The notes under the pieces were generated by a model. That model searched no databases. It was not told the DNA's origin and saw only the letters and a program-made list of their open reading frames with translations. Below, piece by piece: positions 1 to 8,965 of a DNA stretch of 46,238 bases (position 1 is its first letter; each line of letters starts with the position of its first letter). A program made the translations under genes and the position numbers. The stretch spans positions 1 to 46,238 of the forward strand of contig CANFNA010000006.1 in NCBI GenBank assembly GCA_947448395.1, written 5' to 3'. The stretch comes from Chthoniobacteraceae bacterium (GTDB lineage Bacteria > Verrucomicrobiota > Verrucomicrobiia > Chthoniobacterales > Chthoniobacteraceae).

Positions 1-1404
1 CGCACTGAACCCCATCAACTGCACAGAGCCAAGACCTCCAATCCCAGAAGTCGAAAGCGCTCCAATCTGCAATCCAGTCAACGCACCAAACTGCGAACTA
101 GTCAGTCCCCCAATTTGGCTATCTACGATTCCGGACATCGCAGAACCACTCAACGCTCTGATCTGCGCAGTCGAAAACGCGCGAAGCTGATTCGTGCTCA
201 ATCCTCCAACCGCATACCACCCCAACGCTCCCACTTGCTCCGTGCTCAAACTCGACAGCAACAGCGTCGAAAGAAAACCCATCTGCTGCGTGTCTCGCAC
301 GTTCGTGTAACTCGCTGGATCCCACACCCAATAGTTCCATGGCGAATCTCCTCGATATCCAAGCCCCGCAATCCCAGCCGTGCTCAACGCCGGCACCCAA
401 CTATTCCCAAGCGCACCGAACTGGTCCAATCTCAAACCGCTCACCGCACCTGAAGCCAAAGCCCTGACCTGAGACGTCCCAAACGCGCTCAACTGGGAGA
501 GCTCCATTCCCGAAATTGCGAAACTGCTGAGAGCAGCGATCTGAAGCGTCGAAAAGGAGGACAGAAGCTGCGGAGTCAAGGCGCTCAAAGGCTCCGACGA
601 GGACCCCGACCACAAACCCATCCCCAGTCCCGAAATCGCAGCGGAGCTGAGCGCCAGAATTTGCGAACTACTCCAAGCTCTCAACTGATTTCCAGATAGC
701 CCGCGCACAGCGTCCGAGGACAACCCACGGATCTGATCCACTCTCAAACCTGCAATCTGGTCGGAGCTTAACTCCATAACCCTGACACCCGTCAAAGAGG
801 CTATCTGGTCGCTTCTGAGAGCATTCAATTGAGCGCTGCTGAGGCTTGCCAACCCTCGGCACGGCAGCGCTGACAACTGGTCATTCCGAAGCCCTTGAAA
901 ACCGCCGGAAGAAATCCCAGCAACCTGAGATCCCGCGAGATAGTTAAAACCAGCCCCATTTAGGCTCGCCACCTGCGCACTGGAAAGCATCCCCAACCGA
1001 TCCGCCCCAATACCACCCATCGACTCGGGCCTGATGGAGGCTATCTGAATCGTACTCAACGCGGTAAAGCCCTTTGCGGAAAATCCGTTCCACTGCCCCC
1101 CCTGCAAAGCTCCAACCTGCGAGACCTTCAACCCCCTCACCTGAGACAACGTCAAACTCCCGAAAGTTTCCGGGGAAAGCGCAGAAAACACCTCAGACCG
1201 AATCGCCCCCAACTGAGACGCGGAGAAATAAGATAAACCCAACGCCCCGAAAGCTCCCACTTGATCCAGATTCAAAACACTGATCTGGGACGTCTTCAGA
1301 GCTCTCAATCGAGTCCCATCTAACTTGGTGATATCCTGGGGAACCCACGCAGCCACCTCAGCAGTGGACGCCGTTGAAGCCGGAACATTGCTTTTGGAAC
1401 TCAT
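1..1404 (-). CDS. Octapeptide-repeat protein, partial (3' end outside window)
   Basis: Reading the minus strand from the ATG at 1404 gives 468 uninterrupted codons to the window edge. The ORF track omits it because no stop codon is reached, and the small ORFs listed here are shadows. After about 36 Ser/Thr/Ala-rich residues, residues 37-348 divide into 39 octads without any indel. The consensus is S-S-x-Q-[IVL]-x-[AG]-L, as in SSDQIAGL, STAQIRAL and KTSQISVL. Residues 349-386 are a non-repeat insert rich in Trp and Tyr (it contains SPWNYWVW), and ten more octads follow from 387. No signal peptide or membrane segment is visible in the N-terminus, so any export signal would have to lie in the missing C-terminus. 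Similar 8-residue LTxxQIxA repeats occur in large bacterial proteins often named adhesin-like, but I know of no settled function. The reading frame is certain; the role is unknown. Confidence 0.85.
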   Translation of the reverse strand, partial: MSSKSNVPASTASTAEVAAWVPQDITKLDGTRLRALKTSQISVLNLDQVGAFGALGLSYFSASQLGAIRSEVFSALSPETFGSLTLSQVRGLKVSQVGALQGGQWNGFSAKGFTALSTIQIASIRPESMGGIGADRLGMLSSAQVASLNGAGFNYLAGSQVAGISSGGFQGLRNDQLSALPCRGLASLSSAQLNALRSDQIASLTGVRVMELSSDQIAGLRVDQIRGLSSDAVRGLSGNQLRAWSSSQILALSSAAISGLGMGLWSGSSSEPLSALTPQLLSSFSTLQIAALSSFAISGMELSQLSAFGTSQVRALASGAVSGLRLDQFGALGNSWVPALSTAGIAGLGYRGDSPWNYWVWDPASYTNVRDTQQMGFLSTLLLSSLSTEQVGALGWYAVGGLSTNQLRAFSTAQIRALSGSAMSGIVDSQIGGLTSSQFGALTGLQIGALSTSGIGGLGSVQLMGFSA

Positions 1405-1614
1405 AAGCCAAGTGATTCGTGCAGAAATGACTAAGACCAGATTCAGCAACTCAAACTCTGAACCGCGAATCGCGTCCCAAAGGAGTTAGCGATAGGACAC
1501 ACAATTTCCCCCCAGTCAGGCCCCAAAAAACGGTTTTTAATGTGAGGTTGGGGATCATTAGATGAAAAAGGACTCTAACGGCACCCTCTAGAGATTCCCA
1601 GTCCGGACGGCTTT

Positions 1615-1624
1615 ATTTGCAAAT
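1615..1624. promoter_or_regulatory. Palindrome ATTTGCAAAT, candidate MarR operator
   Basis: A perfect 10-bp palindrome, ATTTGCAAAT, lies 61 bp upstream of the MarR-family start at 1686. The flanking bases extend the symmetry imperfectly (ttt on the left, taa on the right). MarR proteins are known to bind AT-rich palindromes of roughly this kind near their own promoters. That this one is the operator of the marR-RND unit is inference from position. Confidence 0.4.
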
Positions 1625-1685
1625 TAATCTACCTAAACTAAAATGGCGCCTGATAATCAGCCGCCTAACCGTATTTCAAAAACCC

Positions 1686-2219
1686 ATGCCGCTTCTGCTC
1701 CTGAGAGAACTGCCCCGGTTCGATTGCCTCCTTCAGGCAGCCACTCGGTACCCCGATCTTGATCCTTCTGCCACCGCGGCCTTCCTCCATCTTCTCCACA
1801 CGGGCGATCTGGTTTTCGCCTCGGAAGCCAAGGCGCTCGCCACTTTCACCCTCAGTCAGGGCCGCTTCTCCATCCTCATGCTCCTAAACCGGCATCCGGA
1901 TCAGCCCGAGACACCCGCCTCCCTTGCACAACAAGCCGGAGTCTCTCGCGCCACTATCACAGGTTTGCTGGATAACCTCGAGAAAGACGGCCTCATCGCG
2001 CGCGGTTCCGCCATCAGCGACCGTCGCCTCACCCCCATCCACCTCACTTCTAAAGGGGCAGAACTCATGGACTCCGTCCTTCCCAAGTATTTTCAGCACG
2101 TGGCTAAACTCCTTGAGACTCTCAATTCTGAGGAACGAGTTCAACTCGTTGGCCTCCTCCAAAAAATCCAACACGGAATTGCCAGTCCCGAACTCGAATC
2201 TTCAGAACCACTGGGCTAA
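1686..2219 (+). CDS. MarR-family transcriptional regulator
   Basis: This is a winged-helix regulator of 177 residues. The DNA-binding part is clear: a helix-turn-helix segment (SLAQQAGVSRATITGLLDNL), followed by the wing containing DGLIAR and the D-R-R motif of SDRRLTPIHLT, and then a C-terminal dimerisation helix. The track starts at a TTG (1617). I prefer the in-frame ATG at 1686, because the extra 23 residues are not part of the family and would cover the palindrome at 1615. It lies 38 bp upstream of an RND adaptor and permease on the same strand, so the likely role is ligand-responsive repression of that efflux operon. The ligand cannot be told from sequence. Confidence 0.88.
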   Translation: MPLLLLRELPRFDCLLQAATRYPDLDPSATAAFLHLLHTGDLVFASEAKALATFTLSQGRFSILMLLNRHPDQPETPASLAQQAGVSRATITGLLDNLEKDGLIARGSAISDRRLTPIHLTSKGAELMDSVLPKYFQHVAKLLETLNSEERVQLVGLLQKIQHGIASPELESSEPLG

Positions 2220-2257
2220 ACACCCTCGCCCGTCGAAACTAGACCCTTTTGAATTTT

Positions 2258-3385
2258 ATGTGGAAAAGAATGTTACTCATGCTGGTCTGCGTTGCCGGCG
2301 CCATCGCCGGAATTGCCTACGCCAAAGTGCGCCAAATTCAGGCCGGAATCGCCATGGGCAAATCCTTCGCCCCGCCACCAGCCGCAGTCACCACCCTCAC
2401 CGTCCATCCCCAGTCGTGGATTCCAACCCTCAATGCAATCGGGTCTGTGCGTGCTATCCAGGGGGTGACAGTCTCAACCGACCTCGCAGGCATCGTCTCA
2501 GAAATTCATTTTGACTCTGGAAAGACCGTCAAAAAAGGAGATCCGTTAGTCCGTCTGCTCAGCGATCAAGAAAAGGCCCAGCTACACGCTGCAGAAGCCC
2601 GCCTCAAACTCGCCCAACTCGAGGTCGCTCGAAAGCGCGAGCTTCAGTCAAAAAACGCACTCGCCTCGTCCGAAGTCGACGCCGCAGAGAGCGAGCTCCG
2701 ACAAGCCTCCGCCTCCGTCGAACAGTCTACCGCTTTAATTGCTCGGAAAAACATCGCCGCCCCTTTCGATGGAATCCTCGGAATCCGCCAAGTAAGCCTC
2801 GGCCAATTTCTCAATCCGGGATCTCCAATCGTGACCATGCATTCGATGGATCCTGTGCGTGTTCAATTCACCCTTCCACAGAGCCAGCTCAAACACGCCA
2901 AGCCAAATCGTGCCGTGCAAATTGTCGCCCCGGAACTGGGCACAGAAACATGGAAAGGAACGATCACAGCCCTGGACTCTCAACTCAACGACGCCTCACG
3001 GTCCATCACCGTCGAGGCCACCGTGGCAAACCCTGAGCACACCCTCCGCCACGGCATGTTTGTAAATGTCGAAATCCCGTTGGCACCCGAAGAAGGCGCT
3101 TTGGTAGTTCCCGCCTCCGCCATCCATTACGCTCCTTACGGGGACTCCGTCTACGTCGTCAAAGATTCGACCGATACGGAGGGTAAACCCGTCAAAATTG
3201 TCTCCCAGAAAACCATCAAACTCGGAGAGGCCCGCGGAGACCAAGTCCGCGTGCTCAGCGGCCTCAAGGATGGCGAAGAAATTGTGACGTCCGGCGTCTT
3301 CAAACTGCGTCCGGAAGCCCCTGTGCAAATCAATAACAGCATACAACCTTCCAACGATCCCAACCCAAATCCGCCGAACACCTAA
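2258..3385 (+). CDS. RND efflux periplasmic adaptor (membrane fusion protein)
   Basis: This 375-residue adaptor would link an inner-membrane RND pump to an outer-membrane channel. It has an N-terminal hydrophobic anchor (LLMLVCVAGAIAGIAYA) and a biotinyl-lipoyl half-motif (GIVSEIHFDSGKTVKKGDPL). An alpha-helical hairpin rich in Ala, Glu, Leu and Lys follows. The returning lipoyl half contains APFDGILGIRQVSLGQF, and a beta-barrel and membrane-proximal domain end in the typical GLKDGEEIVTSG. The track uses a TTG at 2249; the ATG at 2258 leaves a cleaner signal/anchor. It sits between the MarR gene and the RND permease, so it is the pump's own partner. No outer-membrane TolC-like gene is present in the window. 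Confidence 0.93.
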   Translation: MWKRMLLMLVCVAGAIAGIAYAKVRQIQAGIAMGKSFAPPPAAVTTLTVHPQSWIPTLNAIGSVRAIQGVTVSTDLAGIVSEIHFDSGKTVKKGDPLVRLLSDQEKAQLHAAEARLKLAQLEVARKRELQSKNALASSEVDAAESELRQASASVEQSTALIARKNIAAPFDGILGIRQVSLGQFLNPGSPIVTMHSMDPVRVQFTLPQSQLKHAKPNRAVQIVAPELGTETWKGTITALDSQLNDASRSITVEATVANPEHTLRHGMFVNVEIPLAPEEGALVVPASAIHYAPYGDSVYVVKDSTDTEGKPVKIVSQKTIKLGEARGDQVRVLSGLKDGEEIVTSGVFKLRPEAPVQINNSIQPSNDPNPNPPNT

Positions 3386-3457
3386 GCGAGAGGCGTTTTC
3401 AACCCACAACGATTCCGTTCCCCGGCCTCCTCGACTCTCCTTTTTCAAACCATCTCC

Positions 3458-6400
3458 GTGCGCTTCACCGATTTTTTTATCCGCCGCCCCGTATTCGCCG
3501 TGGTGGTCAACCTGCTGATCTTACTCGCCGGACTCCAAGCCTTATGGACCCTCAACATCCGACAGTTCCCGCGCAGTGATATCGCAGTGATCAATATCAA
3601 AACCCGCTACATCGGAGCCAACCCCGATCTCGTCCGAGGTTTCGTGACAACGCCCCTCGAGCGTGCCATCGCAAGCGCAGACGGTATCGACTACATTGAA
3701 AGCCAGAGCGCCCAGTCCCTCAGCATCATCACTGCGCATCTAAAGCTGAACTTCGACACCAACGCTGCCCTAACCCAAGTGCAGGCAAAGATCGCGCAGA
3801 TTCGAAATGAACTGCCGCCCGAAGCCGAATCGCCCTCCATCGAGCTCACCACGTCCGACAGCCAGTTCGCGCTGATGTACATCTCATTCTACTCGGACGA
3901 ATTCGAGCCGAACCAAATCACCGATTATTTGACCCGCGCCGTGCAACCGCGATTAACCGCGTTAAGCGGCGTCCAGAAAGCAGACATCCTTGGAGCGCGA
4001 ACTTTTGCGATGCGGATCTGGCTCAAACCAGACCGCATGGCGGCCCTCAACATCAGTCCATCCGAGGTTCGCAATGCGCTCGCCTCAAACAACTACCTCG
4101 CGGCACTGGGCAACACGAAGGGATCCCTGATCACTGTCAATTTGGTGGCCAACACCAATCTTCGCTCAGCCCGCGAGTTTCAGGAACTCGTGGTGCGCGA
4201 AAGCGGCGGCTCTATTATCCGACTGAAAGACATCGCCTCGGTCGTTCTTGGAGCGGAAAGCTACGACACTGATGTTCGGTTCTCAGGTCAACGCGCCACA
4301 TTCATGGGCGTATGGGTCTTACCGACCTCCAACAGCCTGGACGTTATCAGCTCCGTTCGCAACGAACTCCCCCTCATCGAAAAGCAGCTGCCTGCTGGCA
4401 TGCACGTCCATCTCTCCTACGATGCCACAGCGTACATTCGAGATGCGCTGAAAGAAGTCATTCGCACGCTGACTGAAACCCTCCTGATTGTGATCTGCGT
4501 GATTTTCGTGTTCCTCGGCAACTGGCGTTCGATTCTCATTCCCGTCATTGCAATTCCCCTCTCTCTTGCGGGCGCAATCTTCATCATCCAGACGCTAGGC
4601 TTTACCCTCAATCTCCTGACCCTCCTCGCCATCGTGTTGTCCGTTGGATTGGTTGTCGATGACGCGATCGTTGTGGTGGAGAATGTTGAGCGCCATTTGC
4701 ACGACGGCCTTTCGCCCCTAGAGGCAGCGCTCCGAGGTGCACGCGAGCTCCTCACCCCGCTCATCGCGATGACCATTACTCTCGCGGCCGTATATGCTCC
4801 GATCGGATTACAAGGAGGATTAACCGGCGCGCTTTTTAAAGAATTCGCATTCACTCTCGCGGGTGCAGTTGTGATCTCGGGCGTCGTGGCGTTAACCCTA
4901 TCTCCGATGATGGCCGCTTCGCTTCTGCGTGCAAAGGACTCACAAACCGGCCTAGGCGGATGGATCAACCGTCGCTTTGAAACCATTCGAAACACCTATC
5001 GCGGATTGCTCACAAACACACTTCGGTGGAGACCGGTGACCATCACGCTCTCCCTTATCGTGATGCTACTCGGGGTTCCTTTCTACATGATGTCGATGAA
5101 GGAACTCGCCCCGAAGGAGGATCAGGGCGTGATTCTTGGAATCATCCAAGCCTCTCCGAACGCAACGATCGATCAAACCTCGGTATTCGCAGAGAAGGTG
5201 AATGAGGTCTATTTTTCGATGCCCGAGACCGCGACCAGCTTCCAAATCACGGAGGCATTTGGTGGCTTCTCGGGGCTTGTCACAAAACCGTGGAGCGCCC
5301 GCAAACGGTCTACCGAGCAAATGGTCGGGGAAGTCTTTGGGAAAACAGCGGCTATTCCTGGGGTTCGAGTCATCGCATTCACACCGCCAGCCCTTCCCGG
5401 CGGTGGCAACTATCCCGTGGAGTTCGTAATCGCCTCAACAGCTGAGCCAAAAGAGTTGCTCGAGTTTGCAAACAGACTTGTCGCAAAAGCGTTCCAGAGC
5501 GGACTGTTCGTATTCGCCGATACCGATCTGAAATTCGATGTTCCTCAAACGGAAGTGGTCTTCGATCGAGACAAGGTTGCGTCTATGGGCTTGAAGCTTT
5601 CGGAGGTTGGTCTGGATTTGAGCACCATGCTCGGGGGCGCCTACATCAATCGCTTCTCCATTGAGGGACGAAGTTACCGTGTAATTCCTCAAGTCGAACG
5701 CGTGCACCGACTCAATGCAGATCAGATATTGGATCTTCACGTCACAGGCCCCGAGGGCAGGCTGGTGCCTGTGTCCACGTTTGCGACTCTGCGAACCACA
5801 ACCGAGGCCCGTACTCTGAACCGGTTCCAACAACTCAACAGCGCACGAATCCAAGGCGTTATTCCGCCGCACATCACCCTCGATCAGGCTCTAAAGGCGC
5901 TCGAGGCAGAGGCCGCGGCCATTCTGCCCAAAGGCTTCTCCATCGACTATGCAGGCGAAGCCCGCCAACTGCGTGTGGAGGGCAATAAACTCGGATTTAC
6001 TCTACTCCTCTCGGGAATCCTCATCTTCCTCGTTCTGGCAGCTCAATTCGAAAGCTTCAGGGATCCTTTTGTCATTCTCCTCGGGTCTGTTCCCCTTGCC
6101 CTTTCCGGCGCCCTGCTCTTCTCCTTCCTCGGGTTCACCTCACTGAATATTTACAGCCAGGTTGGCCTCATCACCTTGGTGGGACTCGTGTCCAAAAACG
6201 GAATCCTCATTGTGGAGTTTGCCAATACGCTCCGCGCGGAGGGAGCCGCAAAACTTGACGCGATCATCGAAGCGGCCTCCACTCGGCTGCGCCCGATTCT
6301 GATGACTACGGTCGCCACCGTCCTGGGGCATTTCCCGCTCGTCATTGCTCGTGGCCCCGGCGCTGGGGCGCGCAATAGCATCGGCATCGTGCTCGTGAGC

Positions 6401-6502
6401 GGGATGATCATCGGAACGCTCCTCACCCTTTTCGTTGTACCTGCGATCTACATGGCTCTTGCGAGAAAAACGCTGCCACAGCGTCGGGATGCCGCTCTTT
6501 AG
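3458..6502 (+). CDS. RND multidrug efflux permease (HAE1/AcrB type)
   Basis: This 1014-residue inner-membrane proton-driven exporter is close to the usual length of about 1030. It starts at a GTG (FTDFFIRRPVFAVVV, a typical RND N-terminus, with TM1 at about residues 12-30). It has the two-fold RND layout, with large periplasmic loops after TM1 and TM7. The proton-relay Asp pair is present at residues 401-402 (GLVVDDAIVVVENVE), and the matching Lys lies in LVSKNGILIVEF near residue 913. The loop motif SPNATIDQTS of the second half is recognisable. It is 72 bp downstream of the adaptor and in one unit with marR. Substrates cannot be assigned. Shadow ORFs on the minus strand here are not genes. 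Confidence 0.96.
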   Translation: MRFTDFFIRRPVFAVVVNLLILLAGLQALWTLNIRQFPRSDIAVINIKTRYIGANPDLVRGFVTTPLERAIASADGIDYIESQSAQSLSIITAHLKLNFDTNAALTQVQAKIAQIRNELPPEAESPSIELTTSDSQFALMYISFYSDEFEPNQITDYLTRAVQPRLTALSGVQKADILGARTFAMRIWLKPDRMAALNISPSEVRNALASNNYLAALGNTKGSLITVNLVANTNLRSAREFQELVVRESGGSIIRLKDIASVVLGAESYDTDVRFSGQRATFMGVWVLPTSNSLDVISSVRNELPLIEKQLPAGMHVHLSYDATAYIRDALKEVIRTLTETLLIVICVIFVFLGNWRSILIPVIAIPLSLAGAIFIIQTLGFTLNLLTLLAIVLSVGLVVDDAIVVVENVERHLHDGLSPLEAALRGARELLTPLIAMTITLAAVYAPIGLQGGLTGALFKEFAFTLAGAVVISGVVALTLSPMMAASLLRAKDSQTGLGGWINRRFETIRNTYRGLLTNTLRWRPVTITLSLIVMLLGVPFYMMSMKELAPKEDQGVILGIIQASPNATIDQTSVFAEKVNEVYFSMPETATSFQITEAFGGFSGLVTKPWSARKRSTEQMVGEVFGKTAAIPGVRVIAFTPPALPGGGNYPVEFVIASTAEPKELLEFANRLVAKAFQSGLFVFADTDLKFDVPQTEVVFDRDKVASMGLKLSEVGLDLSTMLGGAYINRFSIEGRSYRVIPQVERVHRLNADQILDLHVTGPEGRLVPVSTFATLRTTTEARTLNRFQQLNSARIQGVIPPHITLDQALKALEAEAAAILPKGFSIDYAGEARQLRVEGNKLGFTLLLSGILIFLVLAAQFESFRDPFVILLGSVPLALSGALLFSFLGFTSLNIYSQVGLITLVGLVSKNGILIVEFANTLRAEGAAKLDAIIEAASTRLRPILMTTVATVLGHFPLVIARGPGAGARNSIGIVLVSGMIIGTLLTLFVVPAIYMALARKTLPQRRDAAL

Positions 6503-6515
6503 GAAAAGAGAAAGC

Positions 6516-6881
6516 TCAAACCTCCCTCGTGAGGCAGACCGCCACAAATTGGGTGTCCGGAAGAATGTACTTCCTCAATTCGACAGCAACACGCTTGACG
6601 GGGAATTCGCCCAGAATGAGGGTCGCGACCTCATCCGCTAAAGTCTCAATCAACTTCCTTGATCGTTCTGCAGCAAGACGCTTCACACGCTGGGTAAGGA
6701 TGAAATAATCCACCGCTTTGGCGATATCATCCCCTAGATCCGAAAAACCCCGCTGCGGAAATATCTTGAGGCACAGGGTCAGCCGCTGGGGCACGGTGCG
6801 CTCTTCATCCGGGACTCCGATGGAGCATGTAAGCTCAAGATCAGACACAACAATATGGTCTCCAGCATTCACGGAGTTCAA
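6516..6881 (-). CDS. folB: FolB-like dihydroneopterin aldolase
   Basis: A 121-residue protein of the length and pattern of dihydroneopterin aldolase, which converts 7,8-dihydroneopterin to 6-hydroxymethyl-7,8-dihydropterin in folate synthesis. The family's opening strand and active-site Glu region are visible (IGVPDEERTVPQRL), as is the C-terminal Lys-containing strand (VAVELRKYILPD). The track start is a TTG with GGAAGG nine bases upstream; a GTG at 6872 is the alternative. It is convergent with the efflux permease, with 13 bp between the stops, and divergent from thrS. No other folate gene is adjacent, so a paralogous pterin aldolase/epimerase role remains possible. Confidence 0.8.
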   Translation of the reverse strand: MNSVNAGDHIVVSDLELTCSIGVPDEERTVPQRLTLCLKIFPQRGFSDLGDDIAKAVDYFILTQRVKRLAAERSRKLIETLADEVATLILGEFPVKRVAVELRKYILPDTQFVAVCLTREV

Positions 6882-7029
6882 TTAAAGCTGCCTTCCATCT
6901 CAAAGCGAGAGTCTGCTGAGAATGAAAGAGCCTGTGGACTCAGTGAGAGGCCCGAGAAAGTTGCCTTTTGTGACGTCAAAAACACACCTTTCCCGATGCG
7001 CCTCGAAGCCGTATCGTCTCGTATTTCCC

Positions 7030-8889
7030 ATGGCTGAAGAACGCAAATCCCTTGAGCAAAGACAGCAGATGACAGACTTGGAGCGGTTACGCCACTCCGC
7101 AGCCCATGTCCTCGCCACCGCAATCCTACGCATTTGGCCCGAGGCGGAGTTCGCGGCGGGACCGCCCGTCGAAAATGGGTTTTACTACGACGTGGATCTT
7201 CCACATCGAATTTCTCCGGAGGACTTTCCGAAAATCGAAGAGGAAATGCGAAAGGAAATCAAAGCGAACCACGTTTTCGAGAGACAGATCGTTTCGCGTT
7301 CCGAAGCCTTGGATTTGGCAAAACAAGGTCGTCTCGCAGCACTTTCAGCGAGGCAGACCCCCAACAAGTTCAAATTAGACATCATTGAGAACATCCCCGA
7401 CCACGAGGAAATCTCGCTGTTTAAAAACGGTGACTTTCTCGATCTGTGCGCCGGCCCACACGTGATGCGCACGGGGAACATTGGAGCGTTTCGTCTGACG
7501 CAAGTTGCTAGTGCTTATTACAAAGGAGATGAGCGCAATCCCCAGTTGCAACGGATCTACGGGACGGCCTTCAAAAATAAGACGGAGCTCGAGGCCTACT
7601 TCACGATGTTGGAAGAGGCCCGCAAGCGGGATCACCGAAAATTAGGCAGAGAGCTTGAATTATTCACCTTCGATGACGATGTCGGCCCCGGGTTGCCGCT
7701 GTGGCTCCCGAATGGGACAGTGTTAATCGAGGAACTTGAGAAACTCGCGAAGGAAACGGAGTTTGCTGCCGGCTATCAGCGAGTTCGCACACCGCATCTC
7801 GCCCGCGAGAACATGTACCTCACCAGCGGACACCTTCCTTATTACGAGGACAGCATGTTCCCACCCATGGAGCTGTCTGAGAAAAACAGCGGGGAAGGAG
7901 AAAGCGGTGCGGCAGTCAGCGATCGGTACTACCTGAAGGCCATGAACTGCCCGCACCATCACAAGATCTTCAAAGCGGTCCCGCGGAGTTACCGCGACTT
8001 GCCGCTGCGGCTTGCTGAATACGGTACTTGTTACCGTTACGAGCAGTCAGGCGAACTTCTGGGACTTATGCGCGTGCGTTCCATGCAAATGAACGACGCC
8101 CATCTCTATCTCACGCCAGAGCAGTTCGAAACCGAGTTCATGGCGGTCAACGAAATGTACCTCAAGTACTTCGAGATTTTCGGACTTGGGAAGTATCTGA
8201 TGCGCTTTTCAACCCATGATCCCGCGAGGCTCGGAGAAAAATTTGTTAACGAACCCGAACTCTGGAAGCAGACCGAGGACATGGTCCGGAACGTCCTCAT
8301 CAAATCGGGAATCAATTACGTTGAAGTCCCAAACGAAGCCGCTTTCTACGGCCCTAAGATCGACGTTCAACTTTGGAGCGCGATCGGAAAAGAATTCACC
8401 ATCGCCACCAATCAGGTCGACTTCGCGGTACCGAAGCGCTTTGGCTTGGTTTACAAGGACCGCGACAACACGGAGAAAACGCCCCTGTGTATTCATCGAG
8501 CGCCACTGGGAACCCATGAACGCTTCATCGGCTTTCTCATCGAACACTATGGAGGAAACTTCCCTCTCTGGCTCGCGCCCGAGCAGGTCAGACTCCTTCC
8601 TATTGGTGACGACCCAGAACTAGTCGATGCGGCTCGAAAACTGCAGGCAGAACTCCGCCAACACCAGGTGCGTTGTGAGGTCGATGCGACGACTGATAAA
8701 ATCAATGGCAAGGTCCTGCGGGCGGAGGAATCGAAGGTCCACACCATGCTCGTGATTGGAAAGCGCGACCTTGAAGCTGGTGCCGTGAGCGTCCGGGTTC
8801 ATGGCAAAGGAAACCTTGGAGCAAAACCCCGTGATGAAGTCGTTGCGGATCTTCTCGCGGCAATCAAAGAGCGCCGCCCGAATGCTTAA
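7030..8889 (+). CDS. thrS: Threonyl-tRNA synthetase lacking the TGS domain
   Basis: This enzyme charges tRNA-Thr. The ATG at 7030 gives 619 residues. The protein begins almost directly with the N2 editing domain: HxxxH at 22-26 (HSAAH) and the editing Cys at 140 (LCAGPHV). Catalytic-domain zinc ligands are C307 (MNCPHH), H358 (NDAHLY) and H489 (IHRAPLGT), and the C-terminal anticodon-binding domain starts near APEQVRLLPI. The roughly 60-residue N-terminal TGS domain present in E. coli ThrRS is absent. The track start at 6922 would add 36 residues that do not resemble TGS. Editing and aminoacylation residues are intact, so it should be the working housekeeping enzyme. Confidence 0.96.
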   Translation: MAEERKSLEQRQQMTDLERLRHSAAHVLATAILRIWPEAEFAAGPPVENGFYYDVDLPHRISPEDFPKIEEEMRKEIKANHVFERQIVSRSEALDLAKQGRLAALSARQTPNKFKLDIIENIPDHEEISLFKNGDFLDLCAGPHVMRTGNIGAFRLTQVASAYYKGDERNPQLQRIYGTAFKNKTELEAYFTMLEEARKRDHRKLGRELELFTFDDDVGPGLPLWLPNGTVLIEELEKLAKETEFAAGYQRVRTPHLARENMYLTSGHLPYYEDSMFPPMELSEKNSGEGESGAAVSDRYYLKAMNCPHHHKIFKAVPRSYRDLPLRLAEYGTCYRYEQSGELLGLMRVRSMQMNDAHLYLTPEQFETEFMAVNEMYLKYFEIFGLGKYLMRFSTHDPARLGEKFVNEPELWKQTEDMVRNVLIKSGINYVEVPNEAAFYGPKIDVQLWSAIGKEFTIATNQVDFAVPKRFGLVYKDRDNTEKTPLCIHRAPLGTHERFIGFLIEHYGGNFPLWLAPEQVRLLPIGDDPELVDAARKLQAELRQHQVRCEVDATTDKINGKVLRAEESKVHTMLVIGKRDLEAGAVSVRVHGKGNLGAKPRDEVVADLLAAIKERRPNA

Positions 8890-8930
8890 CCTGTAATCTA
8901 GGGCTTCAGACCAATTCAGACCAAAAACGA

Positions 8931-8965
8931 AAAGCCCCGCCGGAATCATCCGGCGGGGCTTTTTT
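8931..8965 (+). terminator. Rho-independent terminator of thrS
   Basis: A perfect 14-bp stem (AAAGCCCCGCCGGA paired with TCCGGCGGGGCTTT) with the loop ATCA is followed by a T tract. It lies 41 bp after the thrS stop. The A run on the left arm also gives a T tract on the minus strand, so it could stop readthrough from pheT as well. Confidence 0.93.

Noticed and set aside
115-453. Plus- and minus-strand ORFs of 60-112 residues in 100-1300
   Set aside because: They are shadows of the octad-repeat gene in other frames; the Arg/Ser/Pro-rich translations show no family pattern.
1096-1102. Run of seven C residues that looked like a frameshift in the octad-repeat gene
   Set aside because: Counting again, seven G residues on the coding strand keep the frame (CAG GGG GGG CAG), and the total of 468 codons fits positions 1404 to 1 exactly.
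4417-4995. 192-residue minus-strand ORF inside the RND permease
   Set aside because: Lies wholly antisense to a well-conserved permease and has a Arg/Thr/Met-rich composition typical of shadows.
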